Assembly: GCA_937967705.1 (NCBI GenBank)
Contig: CALCJG010000467.1
Span: forward strand, 1 to 17,391
Reading direction: 5' to 3'
Length of the DNA: 17,391 nt
From: an uncultured Spirochaetia bacterium
Lineage (GTDB): Bacteria > Spirochaetota > UBA4802 > JAGODF01
Positions 1-8,500 of this stretch are shown here, in pieces. The notes below the pieces were generated by a model. It worked only from the letters and a program-made list of their open reading frames with translations, did no database searches and was not told the DNA's origin. The translations under genes and the position numbers were made by a program. Numbering within the stretch: the stretch's first letter is position 1; each line of letters starts with the position of its first letter.

Positions 1-187
1 CAACAAGAAGGGATATCTTTTGGGAATGTGAAAGATTTTTGATGTTCATAAATACCCTATAATGCACAGAATGTTTTCTGGACCCTCAGGCAAATGCACC
101 GCACAGGAAGGAATATATCACGGGGACCATTCGTTTCCAAAAAAGGGGAGGTTTATCGGGGATAAGGGAACGGATTGCCGCCCAAAC
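1..187. other. Non-coding flank downstream of the CorA gene
   Basis: No open reading frame or RNA gene is visible here. It lies at the 3' side of the minus-strand CorA gene. A 5-bp hairpin (TTATC-GGG-GATAA, 153-165) followed on the minus strand by a T run about eight bases further on is too weak to call a terminator. A TATAAT at 58-63 has no suitably spaced -35. Confidence 0.5.
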
Positions 188-1102
188 TCACCAGCGTTTG
201 AATCTCCAGAGTATCATGAAGACGACAACTGAAACGAGGGCCATCCCCATGATGATCCAGAAGGCCAGAGGGTGCTCCTGAATGGGTATGTCCACATTCA
301 TGGAAAAGGCGCTCACGATAAAAGTAGGCACCATTATTCCGATGGTGATGAGATTCAGGGTCTTCATCAGTATGTTGAGATTATTGCTAACGATCGAGAC
401 CCTGGCATCCATGAGCCCCGCCAGGATGTTGGAATAGATTTCCGCCTGTTTCTGGCACTGGGTGTTCTCAATGAGGATGTCATCTATCATCTCCATGTTC
501 TCTCCGGTAAAAGCGAAGCGGTCCCGGTTGTGCCTGATCCTCTCGATGACATAAGCATTGGAGTTGATGGCATTGAGGTAATAGACCAGGCTCTTTTCCA
601 GCGTGAAGAGGTTGATGAGATACTTGTTCTTCATCGCCTCGTTGATCTTCTGCTCCAGGGATTCGGAAATCATGTTGATCACCTTCAGGTGGTCCAGGTA
701 ATGATAGATGGTCCGCAGTATGAGTTTCAGGACCAGATCCCGGAGGGAATGCACTCTTAGAAACATCTTGCCGTCGAAGAGAGTGACCTCTTCCAGCATA
801 ACGACGATGAGGCGGTCGCTGTAGAGGAAAAGCCCCAGGGAGGATACCTTGAAGAGAAACTGTTCGCCCCCGGAATAATTCTGAGGCCTCTTGAGAATGA
901 TGGCGGCATGATCCGGTTCGAACTCGAGACGGGATTGTTCGTCGGGATCAAGCGCGGACTGAAGGGTATGGGAATCGATGTTGTGATTCCCTATGAGTAT
1001 GTCCTTCTCCTCGATGGTCGGATTGACGAAGACCAGAACCTCGCTGCTCTCAACCTGTACTGCCTTTACGGAACCGTCTTTTATGGAATAGGCTTTCTGC
1101 AT
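188..1102 (-). CDS. CorA-family divalent-cation transporter, SMN variant
   Basis: This is a CorA/MIT-family channel protein, which normally forms a pentamer carrying Mg2+ or another divalent metal across the inner membrane. The 304-residue chain has a long soluble, helix-rich N-terminal part, then two C-terminal membrane helices (about residues 248-268 and 280-300) and a short basic tail ending RFKRW, as expected. The segment NNLNILMKTLNLITIGIMVP before the signature is typical of the family. The usual GMN selectivity-loop motif after helix 1 reads SMN (residues 267-269), confirmed by the TCC codon. I chose the ATG at 1102. A TTG at 1114 would add four residues, but the G run lies directly against it, leaving no room for a ribosome binding site. 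It is monocistronic with its own promoter. Family assignment is firm, metal specificity is not. Confidence 0.88.
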   Translation of the reverse strand: MQKAYSIKDGSVKAVQVESSEVLVFVNPTIEEKDILIGNHNIDSHTLQSALDPDEQSRLEFEPDHAAIILKRPQNYSGGEQFLFKVSSLGLFLYSDRLIVVMLEEVTLFDGKMFLRVHSLRDLVLKLILRTIYHYLDHLKVINMISESLEQKINEAMKNKYLINLFTLEKSLVYYLNAINSNAYVIERIRHNRDRFAFTGENMEMIDDILIENTQCQKQAEIYSNILAGLMDARVSIVSNNLNILMKTLNLITIGIMVPTFIVSAFSMNVDIPIQEHPLAFWIIMGMALVSVVVFMILWRFKRW

Positions 1103-1125
1103 AACAGCGACCAACCCCCGGGATT

Positions 1126-1147
1126 GCGGAGAAGATAATAACTCCGC
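1126..1147 (-). promoter_or_regulatory. Hairpin at the 5' end of the CorA mRNA
   Basis: A 6-bp perfect inverted repeat (GCGGAG at 1126-1131, CTCCGC at 1142-1147) with a 10-base AT-rich loop sits right where the predicted transcript begins. It could stabilise the mRNA 5' end or bind a regulator. No known riboswitch fold is recognisable. Confidence 0.35.
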
Positions 1148-1153
1148 TGAATG

Positions 1154-1182
1154 TTTATATCACAGAGGAAACGTATTGTCAA
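1154..1182 (-). promoter_or_regulatory. Promoter of the CorA-family gene
   Basis: On the minus strand a perfect -35 TTGACA (1177-1182) is followed by a 17-base spacer and a -10 TATAAA (1154-1159). Transcription would start near 1147 and give a leader of about 45 bases. This is a near-ideal housekeeping sigma promoter. Confidence 0.75.
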
Positions 1183-1260
1183 GCATCCCTCTCGTCCTGT
1201 TTCCCAACTCCATGACTGTTCCCGGCTTCGGGCAGCCGGCAGGGTCAATTATTTTCAGGG

Positions 1261-1311
1261 TATCGAATATTTATTCGAATTTTTTCTTGACTTTCGAATA
1301 AATATTCGATA
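1261..1311. promoter_or_regulatory. Twin TetR-type operators forming a 19-bp inverted repeat
   Basis: Positions 1261-1279 and 1293-1311 are perfect inverted copies (19 bp). Each copy also contains its own palindrome: TCGAATA-TT-TATTCGA at 1263-1278 and TCGAATA-AA-TATTCGA at 1294-1309. The two centres are 31 bp apart, close to three helical turns, so bound dimers would lie on the same DNA face. The size and symmetry are typical of TetR-family operators, and a tetR gene is the second gene of the operon. The downstream copy fills the spacer of the promoter below, so binding should block RNA polymerase. Confidence 0.85.
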
Positions 1312-1315
1312 TATT
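1287..1315 (+). promoter_or_regulatory. Promoter of the nitroreductase-tetR-omp operon
   Basis: The -35 is TTGACT (1287-1292), the spacer is exactly 17 bases (1293-1309), and the -10 is TATATT (1310-1315). The predicted start is near 1322, leaving about 35 bases before the ATG at 1357. The second TetR palindrome lies wholly between the two promoter elements, so direct repression by steric exclusion is the natural reading. Confidence 0.8.
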
Positions 1316-1356
1316 CCCTTCATCACTAAAGACAACTGCCAAAGGGGGGGTACGGC

Positions 1357-2502
1357 ATGGAAAACACACGGAGAGAATTCCTGGCCCTGGCGGGGATTTC
1401 GCTTACGGCCCTGACCGGCCTCAGCCAGATAACGGGCTGCGGCGGTATTACCAGGAAGGATATCCGGGGCGACAAGGTACCGGCTTCGGACATCGTCACA
1501 CCGGAGGAGTACATGCTGCTCTTCTACGCCACTCTCGCCCCCAGCGGCCACAACACCCAGCCCTGGACCGTTACGGTGGAGCGACCCGGTCAATGGCTGA
1601 TAGGATCGTCCCGGGAACGATGGCTGCCCCACGTGGACCCGGAAAACCGGGAGCTACTTCTCTCCCTGGGGGCCTTTCTGGAAAACCTGGACCAGGCATC
1701 CCGGGTCCTGGGCCATCAGGTTTCCATCGAACCCCTGGCAAGGAGCGGCATGGATAATCCCGTAGCCCGGGTGCGTTTGCGCCGCAATAAGGCAACCGCC
1801 GGACAGGATATACTCGAGGCGATCAAAAACAGGCGGACCCTGCGCAACGGGTTATCCAAAAGCGACCTGAAGGGCACCGACCTCAAGGCCCTCTTCCGGG
1901 ATATCCCCGGAATCAACTATATCAGCAACGGTTCCCCAAAGGGCAAATACCTGCAGGAAGGCACCATCGAAGCCAACCGCCGGCAGGCCTGGCGGGAACC
2001 CGCCCAGAGGGAGCTTGCCCGCTGGATACGCTGGTCCGACGCCGAGGCGGAAGAACACCGCAACGGCCTCACTCCGGCGAGCATGGAGATCGGGGGATTT
2101 ACGGGCTGGATGGTGCGCACCTTTTTCGATCAGGAATCCGTCCTGGGAAAGAGTTTCCGCGAAAAAACCGTCTCCCTCGTCAGGGAACAGACCAGGGACT
2201 GCGGGGGCTGGATACTCCTGACGACCCCCGACAGCCGTGCGGCCTCCCTCATCGAGGCGGGGCGCCGGTTTCAGCGCCTCTTCCTCCGGGTCAGGGATCG
2301 CGGGGTGGCCCTTCACCCGATGACGCAGATGCTGGAGGAGTCCCCCTGGAGGGAATCCTCCGCCGGCTCCCTGGGATCCGGCAGCCCCCTGCAGTTCATC
2401 ATCAGGACCGGTTATGTATCCCGCTACGGGTCGCCGGTCAGCCTGCGCATGCCCGTTACCCGCATCCTTAAAAGCCGCATCCCCGGAAGAGTCCGGGTAT
2501 GA
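1357..2502 (+). CDS. Acg-like nitroreductase-family protein with Tat signal and lipobox
   Basis: This is a 381-residue protein of the Acg-type nitroreductase (flavin reductase fold) family. The hallmark APSGHNTQPW is at residues 61-70, followed by a DPENRELLLSLGAFLENL stretch and an NRRT segment at 158-161. Family members bind or sequester FMN. The substrate here is unknown. The N-terminus has a twin-arginine motif (RREFLALAG, residues 5-13), a hydrophobic stretch and a lipobox-like ITGC ending at Cys28. The protein is probably exported folded by Tat and may be lipid-anchored. The ATG at 1357 is preceded by a strong G-rich ribosome binding site (1344-1350). It is the first gene of a TetR-controlled operon and shares an ATGA overlap with the regulator gene. 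The family call is confident. Export and lipidation are inferred. Confidence 0.82.
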   Translation: MENTRREFLALAGISLTALTGLSQITGCGGITRKDIRGDKVPASDIVTPEEYMLLFYATLAPSGHNTQPWTVTVERPGQWLIGSSRERWLPHVDPENRELLLSLGAFLENLDQASRVLGHQVSIEPLARSGMDNPVARVRLRRNKATAGQDILEAIKNRRTLRNGLSKSDLKGTDLKALFRDIPGINYISNGSPKGKYLQEGTIEANRRQAWREPAQRELARWIRWSDAEAEEHRNGLTPASMEIGGFTGWMVRTFFDQESVLGKSFREKTVSLVREQTRDCGGWILLTTPDSRAASLIEAGRRFQRLFLRVRDRGVALHPMTQMLEESPWRESSAGSLGSGSPLQFIIRTGYVSRYGSPVSLRMPVTRILKSRIPGRVRV

Positions 2503-3152
2503 AGCTGAGAGACCGGATCGTGGACTGCATGATCGCCCTATGCAACCGGGACGGCGCCCACCGCGTGACGACCAACCACATTATAGAAGAGCTGTCCATC
2601 AGCCCCGGCACTCTTTATTACCATTTCAAGAACAAGGAGGAGATCATCCGGGAGATTTTTCAGAGGATCAGCGGGGAATTCCGCACGCTCTATTCCTTCG
2701 ACCAGAAGATTACTGTGGATCGGATCATTGAGAACATCCGGGAATCCTTCCGGGTCCTGCACCGTTATCGCTTCTTCTACACGGAGCTCCCCATGCTCCT
2801 GGACAGGGACGATAATCTCCGGGAATCCTACCGGCAGAATTACAGGGAAAAGCAGAAGCTCCACAGCGCCCTGTACGATCACATGGCTGCCGGGGGAATC
2901 CTGCATCTGCCGGAAAGCGCTGAGGAGAAGAGGGCCCTGCTCCGCAATCTCTGGATCGTAACAGATTTATGGTTTTCCTTTGTAAAAACCGCCGAGGGCG
3001 GACCGGACGAGGCAAGCGCGGAGGAAGGGGCCCGGCATTATCTTTTCACCCTTCTGCCCCATCTCCTTCCGCCCTACCGGGAGGAGATACGCCAGAGCCT
3101 GATAAACGCGACACCCGCGAGGAAAAGCGCCGCATCCCGGAAAAAATCGTGA
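2499..3152 (+). CDS. TetR/AcrR-family transcriptional regulator
   Basis: The 217-residue protein has a classical TetR DNA-binding head at about residues 5-50. It includes the helix-turn-helix VTTNHIIEELSISPGTLYYHF and the following KNKEEI segment. The remainder is a helical ligand-binding and dimerisation domain too divergent to name a ligand. The length is typical of the family. Its ATG overlaps the stop codon of the nitroreductase gene (ATGA at 2499-2502), implying translational coupling. Given the double palindrome in the operon promoter, it is most likely the autorepressor of this operon, relieved by a small molecule that the nitroreductase or outer-membrane protein may handle. The C-terminus is basic and rich in Lys, Arg and Ser. 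A TetR protein is certain, its ligand is not. Confidence 0.93.
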   Translation: MKLRDRIVDCMIALCNRDGAHRVTTNHIIEELSISPGTLYYHFKNKEEIIREIFQRISGEFRTLYSFDQKITVDRIIENIRESFRVLHRYRFFYTELPMLLDRDDNLRESYRQNYREKQKLHSALYDHMAAGGILHLPESAEEKRALLRNLWIVTDLWFSFVKTAEGGPDEASAEEGARHYLFTLLPHLLPPYREEIRQSLINATPARKSAASRKKS

Positions 3153-3160
3153 GGTACCGT

Positions 3161-4540
3161 ATGAAAACTAAATGGCCAGAACATCAACGATCCACGTTTT
3201 CATTCTTAGGGGTGATTTCTTCAAACAGGGGAGTCGCCCTGCGCCTTCTCATTTCCCTCTGCCTCGCTCTCATCCCGGTCCTGCCCTTAAAGGGGAAAAC
3301 CATCAATGACGAGGACCTCAGGAAGAAAAAGAACGGTTGGTACATGACAGGTCTGCCCCTGGTCAACTACACAACGGATGACGGGATCGGCTACGGGGCA
3401 CGCGCCTTTCTCTACTACAACGGCAAGCAGGGGGACTCCTACTTCGATACCGCTCCCTACTTCATGCAGCTCTACGCCCAGTACTTCGCCACGACCAAGG
3501 GCATACAGTATCACGAGCTGAACCTTGACATGCCCTATCTGGCCGGTTCCCGGTTCCGCCTCAAGTCCTCCTTCGTCTACGACCGGGACCTGAACGCCAA
3601 CTACTTCCCCCTGGGCTCCGATTCCACCCGCAGCCGCCTCACCGACATCAACGGCCGGAGCTATACGCGCTACAGCAACTACGAAAGCGATTTCCTGAAA
3701 AACGGAGACCACGAAAATTACAAGTTCAACAAATACACCCGCACGATCCCGCGCTATTTTCTCGACATCTACCGCGATCTGTGGAAGGATATTAAGATCA
3801 TGGGGGGCCTGCAGATCAGCCGTGCGGAGATCGAGTCCTGGCAGGACCGCTCCTTCAAGACCGGCGGCACCCGTTATACGGCGTCACAGCCCACCCTCCT
3901 GGATCTCACCCATCCGAGGGGCTCCGAGGGGGGATGGACCAATTACGGCAAGCTGGGGCTGGTCTGGGACAGACGGGACTATGAACCCGATCCCAAGAAC
4001 GGCACCTATGCGGATTACGCCCTGGAGGGAAGCAGCCGGGGTTTCGGCTCGGACTACACCTACATACGCCACACCCTTTGCGGGCATTTTTATCATCAGA
4101 TATTCCGGCCACTGGTCGTGGCCCTGAGGGCGGCCTACACCGATGCTTCGGGGGATATCCCCTTCTACGAGCTCAACCAGTTCTCCTTCGCGGAGATCCG
4201 CCAGAACGGCCTGGGGGGCAACCGCACCCTGCGCGGGTTTCAGAAGGACCGATTCGTGGGCAACACCATGACCCTGGGTAACGCGGAGCTTCGCTGGCAG
4301 TTCTGGGAGACCACCCCCTTCGGGGAGCGTTTCGCCTTCAAGCTGGTGGGATTTGTGGACACCGGAAACGTTTACGACAACGCCGCCGATCCCTTCACCA
4401 GTCCCGCATGGGGATACTACCGCAACTCATTCGGGGGCGGGCTGGTGATTGCCTGGAACCTGGCCACCATTGTCCACGCCTATGTCGGCTTCAGCCGGGA
4501 GGACCGGAGCATCTTCGTAAACTTCAACCATAACTACTGA
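3161..4540 (+). CDS. Omp85/BamA-superfamily outer-membrane beta-barrel protein
   Basis: This 459-residue protein looks like a POTRA-less member of the surface-antigen (bacterial D15/Omp85) superfamily. The key evidence is GGNRTLRGFQKDRF, whose LRGF (residues 357-360) matches the conserved (V/L)RG(F/Y) loop-6 motif of these barrels. The C-terminal half is rich in alternating aromatic strands and ends in a terminal tyrosine, as expected for barrel insertion signals. A hydrophobic segment at about residues 25-43 should be the signal peptide, with an unusually long N-region. I chose the ATG at 3161 because GTGAGG, embedded in the tetR stop region, is six bases upstream. A longer in-frame start at 2969 lies inside tetR and adds low-complexity sequence. 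It is the last gene of the operon, 8 bases after tetR. A porin, lipid-handling or secretion role cannot be decided. Confidence 0.8.
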   Translation: MKTKWPEHQRSTFSFLGVISSNRGVALRLLISLCLALIPVLPLKGKTINDEDLRKKKNGWYMTGLPLVNYTTDDGIGYGARAFLYYNGKQGDSYFDTAPYFMQLYAQYFATTKGIQYHELNLDMPYLAGSRFRLKSSFVYDRDLNANYFPLGSDSTRSRLTDINGRSYTRYSNYESDFLKNGDHENYKFNKYTRTIPRYFLDIYRDLWKDIKIMGGLQISRAEIESWQDRSFKTGGTRYTASQPTLLDLTHPRGSEGGWTNYGKLGLVWDRRDYEPDPKNGTYADYALEGSSRGFGSDYTYIRHTLCGHFYHQIFRPLVVALRAAYTDASGDIPFYELNQFSFAEIRQNGLGGNRTLRGFQKDRFVGNTMTLGNAELRWQFWETTPFGERFAFKLVGFVDTGNVYDNAADPFTSPAWGYYRNSFGGGLVIAWNLATIVHAYVGFSREDRSIFVNFNHNY

Positions 4541-4562
4541 ACCGCCTGTCAGCCTGACATAA

Positions 4563-4820
4563 GGACCGCACCCTTTCCGGGGAACCCTGACTGCTCAACA
4601 GCCCCCATCACCAACAGACGCAATACTATCCAATATACCTTCCGGTTTATTCTACTCCTTCTCCTACAAGAACGAAACGACCATGAACAGGGACCTCACC
4701 TACTACCGGCTTAGCGACGGATCCCCCGTAACGATACCGGCGGGTTCGGCAGTGGATGTGAGCATGGGACGAATGGAGGCCTTCTGGGGGGCCTATGCCC
4801 ACGCGGTTCTCTTCTTCTAG
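4563..4820 (+). pseudogene. Possible 3' remnant of an exported or outer-membrane protein gene
   Basis: An open frame runs from just after a stop at 4560 to a TAG at 4820. Its first ATG is at 4683 (45 residues, MNRDLTYYRL...). Upstream of the ATG the same frame reads sensibly (SNIPSGLFYSFSYKNETT), and there is no good ribosome binding site before the ATG. The composition (Tyr, Ser, Thr, Phe, and an end in AYAHAVLFF) resembles the C-terminal end of an envelope protein. I read it as the tail of a decayed gene, but a short real gene or chance cannot be excluded. I recognise no family. It ends by overlapping the last codons of the convergent methyltransferase gene. Confidence 0.3.
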
Positions 4821-5482
4821 GATAAGCCTCCGCTGAGATTGGCCGGAGATTTCAGGATATAAAAAACGGACTGGAACTGTCCGGGGTTTTCCTTGATGTC
4901 CCGTATCTCCCTCAACTCCTGCTCGAAGGGGTCCTCATCCCGCCTCTCCCGGACCGCCTTCTCCAGGCAGGCGTAATACTCCTTCCGCCAGACCTCCGGC
5001 GACAGCTCGATACGGCCCAGGAGGCCCAGGCCTCGTTCTTCGAATAGGCGCCTCTTCCCGTCTTCATCCCGCAATTCGTCATGGATGACAAGATACCCCC
5101 CGGCCTTTACGGAGGAGAGCATCATCCCCAACCCCTTCTCGAATCCTGTCATGTTGAGGAGCCCTTCCGCCAGGACCACGTCGAATTTCGGCTCGGGCCT
5201 GACCGCCTCGAATTCGGAGGCATGTATAATCCTTATCCTGCCCAAAAGACCCGCCAACTCCGCCCTGGCCTTCAGCCGCTCCAGGCATCCCCGGTCCACG
5301 TCTACCGCGCAGAAAGTTCCCTTGCAGTTTTGCATAAGGGTCAGCGTGGAAACGCCGGTGCCGCAGCCGAGATCCAGTATTGAAGGATCACCCGGCAGCG
5401 TGAGGAAAGAAAATGCCTGGAGCGTATAACGGCACAGGCTCTTCCGGCACAGATCCCTGATCTCATACTGGGCTGAAGTCAT
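4817..5482 (-). CDS. Class I SAM-dependent methyltransferase
   Basis: The 221-residue protein has the Rossmann-like methyltransferase fold. Motif I is ILDLGCGTG (residues 35-43), the acidic end of strand 2 is AVDVD (about 59-63), the post-II region is HASEFEAV, motif IV is FDVVLAEGLLN (100-110), and LVIHDELRD follows strand 5. The target molecule cannot be told. The C-terminal third (WRKEYYACLEKAVRERRDEDPF) is charged and probably contributes to substrate binding. The ATG at 5482 has a GAGAGGGG ribosome binding site. It begins 30 bases downstream of the large kinase/phosphatase gene on the same strand, so the two are probably co-transcribed. That could link methylation to the signalling output, but neighbourhood is the only evidence. 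Confidence 0.87.
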   Translation of the reverse strand: MTSAQYEIRDLCRKSLCRYTLQAFSFLTLPGDPSILDLGCGTGVSTLTLMQNCKGTFCAVDVDRGCLERLKARAELAGLLGRIRIIHASEFEAVRPEPKFDVVLAEGLLNMTGFEKGLGMMLSSVKAGGYLVIHDELRDEDGKRRLFEERGLGLLGRIELSPEVWRKEYYACLEKAVRERRDEDPFEQELREIRDIKENPGQFQSVFYILKSPANLSGGLS

Positions 5483-5512
5483 CGCCCCTCTCTCCCCGAT
5501 CGGCCGGCAGTA

Positions 5513-8500
5513 TCATGATACCGCTCCCATGGCTATGACGTCGAAAACCAGGAGGGTGATATCATCCTCGAAGGCATCCGCTCCCGTCCACCGGCGCAGC
5601 TCTTCCAGAAGGAAATCCGCGAAGGCCTCTGCGGGACGGTCTGCTCCTTCCGTAATCACCTCCCCCATCCTCCGGCTCCCGAACATCGCCGGCTCAACCT
5701 CCATGCTTCCCCTGACGTAATCGGAACTGAGGCTCTCGCTGATCCCGTCGGTGTAGAGGATGATCCGGTCCCCCTCGCGGACTTCGATCCTTTCCATCCT
5801 CCATACAACGTCCTCCGCCACCCCAATGATCGTGCCGAGGGGACTGAATTCCCGTATCCCCTCCCCGGGCCTGTAGAGGAGGAGCGGCACGTGCCCCGCG
5901 CTGGAATGATAGATCCGGCCCTCCTCCCGCTCGAAGAAGAGATACGAGGCCGTGAGGAAGTGACTCTTGAGATTGGGCATGAGGATGCGGTTGATTTCCT
6001 TGAAGATGGCGTCATGCCGGTAATAACCGGACTTCATCACATCGAAGACGATCTTGATCATCGATGCAATGAGGGCCGCCGGGATACCGTGCCCGGACAC
6101 GTCTGTCATCAGGACGGCCAGCCCGCCACTTTCGGTGACATGGAGATCGTAGAAATCCCCCCCCACGGATTCCATGGGGATGTACCGCGCCGCACAGCGC
6201 AGGCCGGGCACCTCCGGGAGGCTCTGCGGAAGGATGGAGTACTGAATCTCCCGGGCAATCCGAAGCTCTCTCTCGATGCCCACAAGTTTTCGGGCGTCCT
6301 GTGCCGCCTTTCTCAGGGATATGTGGGTGCGGGCTCGGGCGATGAGCTCCCGCCGGTCGAAGGGCTTGACGAGATAATCGTTGGCGCCGCTGTCCAACCC
6401 CCGGATCAGGTCCACCACCAGGTTCTTGGCCGTGAGCATGATCACCGGCAGGTCCGTGGAGGAATACATCTGCCGGATGATCTGGCACACCTCGTAACCG
6501 GAGATGCGCGGCATCATGACGTCCAGGAGGACCAGGTCAATCTCATGGGAACGCTCTTCTACGATTTTCAGGGCCTCGTACCCTCCGGCAGCGGCGGCTA
6601 CCGCATAGCCGTAAAGCTTAAGATGATTGGAGAGAACTGCGAGGTTGATCTCATCATCATCCACCACGAGAATGAGAGACGCCTCCTCTGCCTTCCCGGC
6701 AGGGGTTTCCTTTACCGGTTCCTCTTTTATGGTTTCACAATCCCCGTAAAGCGCATCAGGGACTATGCGCGCCAGCAGCCCCTCCCCGGCAGGCTGTATC
6801 GTCCCCGTTTCGGCGGCATTCCCCGCGATGGGCAGCGTAAAACGGAAGGTGGATCCCTCCCCCGGACGGGAATCCACCGAGATGGTTCCCCCGTGCAGCT
6901 CCACGATCTGCCGCGTGATGGCCAGTCCCAGGCCGGTTCCGCCGTAGATGCGGGATATCGAGCCGTCCGCCTGGCGGAAGGATTCGAAAATCGTTTCCCT
7001 GGCCTCCTCGGGCACGCCGATCCCCGTATCCGCCACGGTTACCTCGATCATCTCGTCCCCCAGCCTCCGGGCGCCGACTCTTATCTCCCCGGAGTCAGTG
7101 AACTTGACCGCATTCCCCACCAGATTATAGAGCACCTGCTGCAGCCGGTTCTCATCGGCGGTTACGGGCGGCAGATCCGTGGAGATATCGTTGTTGAGAG
7201 TGAGGGGTTTGCTCCCGGCGAGATGGCGGGATGTGAGGAGCACCAGGTCCGTGATGGCCCTGAGATCCGTCGGTTTTTTTCTCAGGGTGATCTGATCGTT
7301 CTTGATGCGGGAGAAGTCCAGGATATCGTTCACCAGGGAGCTCAGGCGCTTCCCGCTGAAGGCGATGAGCCGCAGGTTCTCAACGGTTTTATCGGGCAGT
7401 TTTCCGGTAACCCCGTCGATCAGGGATTCGGCGATTCCGATGATTCCGTTAAGCGGCGTCCGGAGTTCATGGGAGGTGTTGGCCAGGAAGTCGTCCTTGA
7501 GTTTGTCCAGGAGCTGCAGGCGGCTCGAGAGTTCCTCCACCTTGCGGTGCTCATTGGAGAACTTGATGGCCAGCATCACCGACTGGGCGATGATGAATCC
7601 GCTGAAGAAGAGGGAAAGAAAATGGCCGGTGTTGATGATCTGCTTGTAATGCAGCGTATCGTTGATCACGCCGGCGAAGATGAAGATAAAGCCCGAAAGG
7701 AAGATGAGGGCATAGCGGTCTCCCCGGCGCAGGGACCGCACCGCGGTGTACATGACGGGAACGCAGGAAGCCACAACGATGAGAAGGTAATAGCTGAAAG
7801 CCGTGGCGTAATAAAAGGTGGGAAAGGTTATCACCATAAGGAAATAGAGCCAGTGCAGGACGAGCAATACCCTCAGGGTCCATCTCCCCATGCCCTCCTC
7901 GAAAAAGTGGTGAACGAAGAGCATGAAAGATATCACAGACAGGGGTATCACCGTAGTGGCTATGCGGGAACCGATACCGAAGGAAAGGTCCGGCAGCATC
8001 TGCATCAGAAAGGCCGTTCCGGTGCTGAGGGTCCTGAGGGCAATGATGATGCAGAACAGCCCAAAATAGAGCAGCGCCTTCTCACGGGTTCGGAAAGAGA
8101 AAAGGATGGTGTGATACAATCCCGCAAAAATACAGACCGCCACGAGGATGATCTCGAGGACCGTAGCGGAACGGTTCTTCTTGTAAACAGCGCCGGGCGA
8201 ACCCAGATAAAAGCTCTGGCCGATCCCGGCGTTCCCGTGGGAATAATTCTTTATCTGCAGGAGGATCTCGATGACCGGTCCCTCGACATAGGCGTCATAG
8301 ACTTCGGGACGGATGTAACGCTGAGGGATCTTCCCAAGGCTCCCGTGGGCATCGATGAGTACACCGTTGATCCAGAGGGCAAATTCGCTGTAGATCTCTG
8401 GGATCATGAGGGCCAAGTGGCCCTTCCGTTCATCCTTGAGTACCCGGAGCCTGTAGGTGGCATATCCCCGCGATGGCAGCGAGAGACCGGGATAATCCGT

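Noticed and set aside
1..187. TATAAT at 58-63 as a promoter
   Set aside because: No -35-like hexamer at 16-18 bases upstream, and no gene follows on the plus strand.
2969..3160. N-terminal extension of the outer-membrane protein inside tetR
   Set aside because: The extension translates as Arg/Gly/Pro-rich sequence out of frame with tetR. The ATG at 3161 has a proper ribosome binding site and leads into a signal-like hydrophobic segment.
4547..4559. TGTCAG-C-CTGACA palindrome just after the outer-membrane protein gene
   Set aside because: A one-base loop cannot form a terminator hairpin, and no T run follows. It may be chance.
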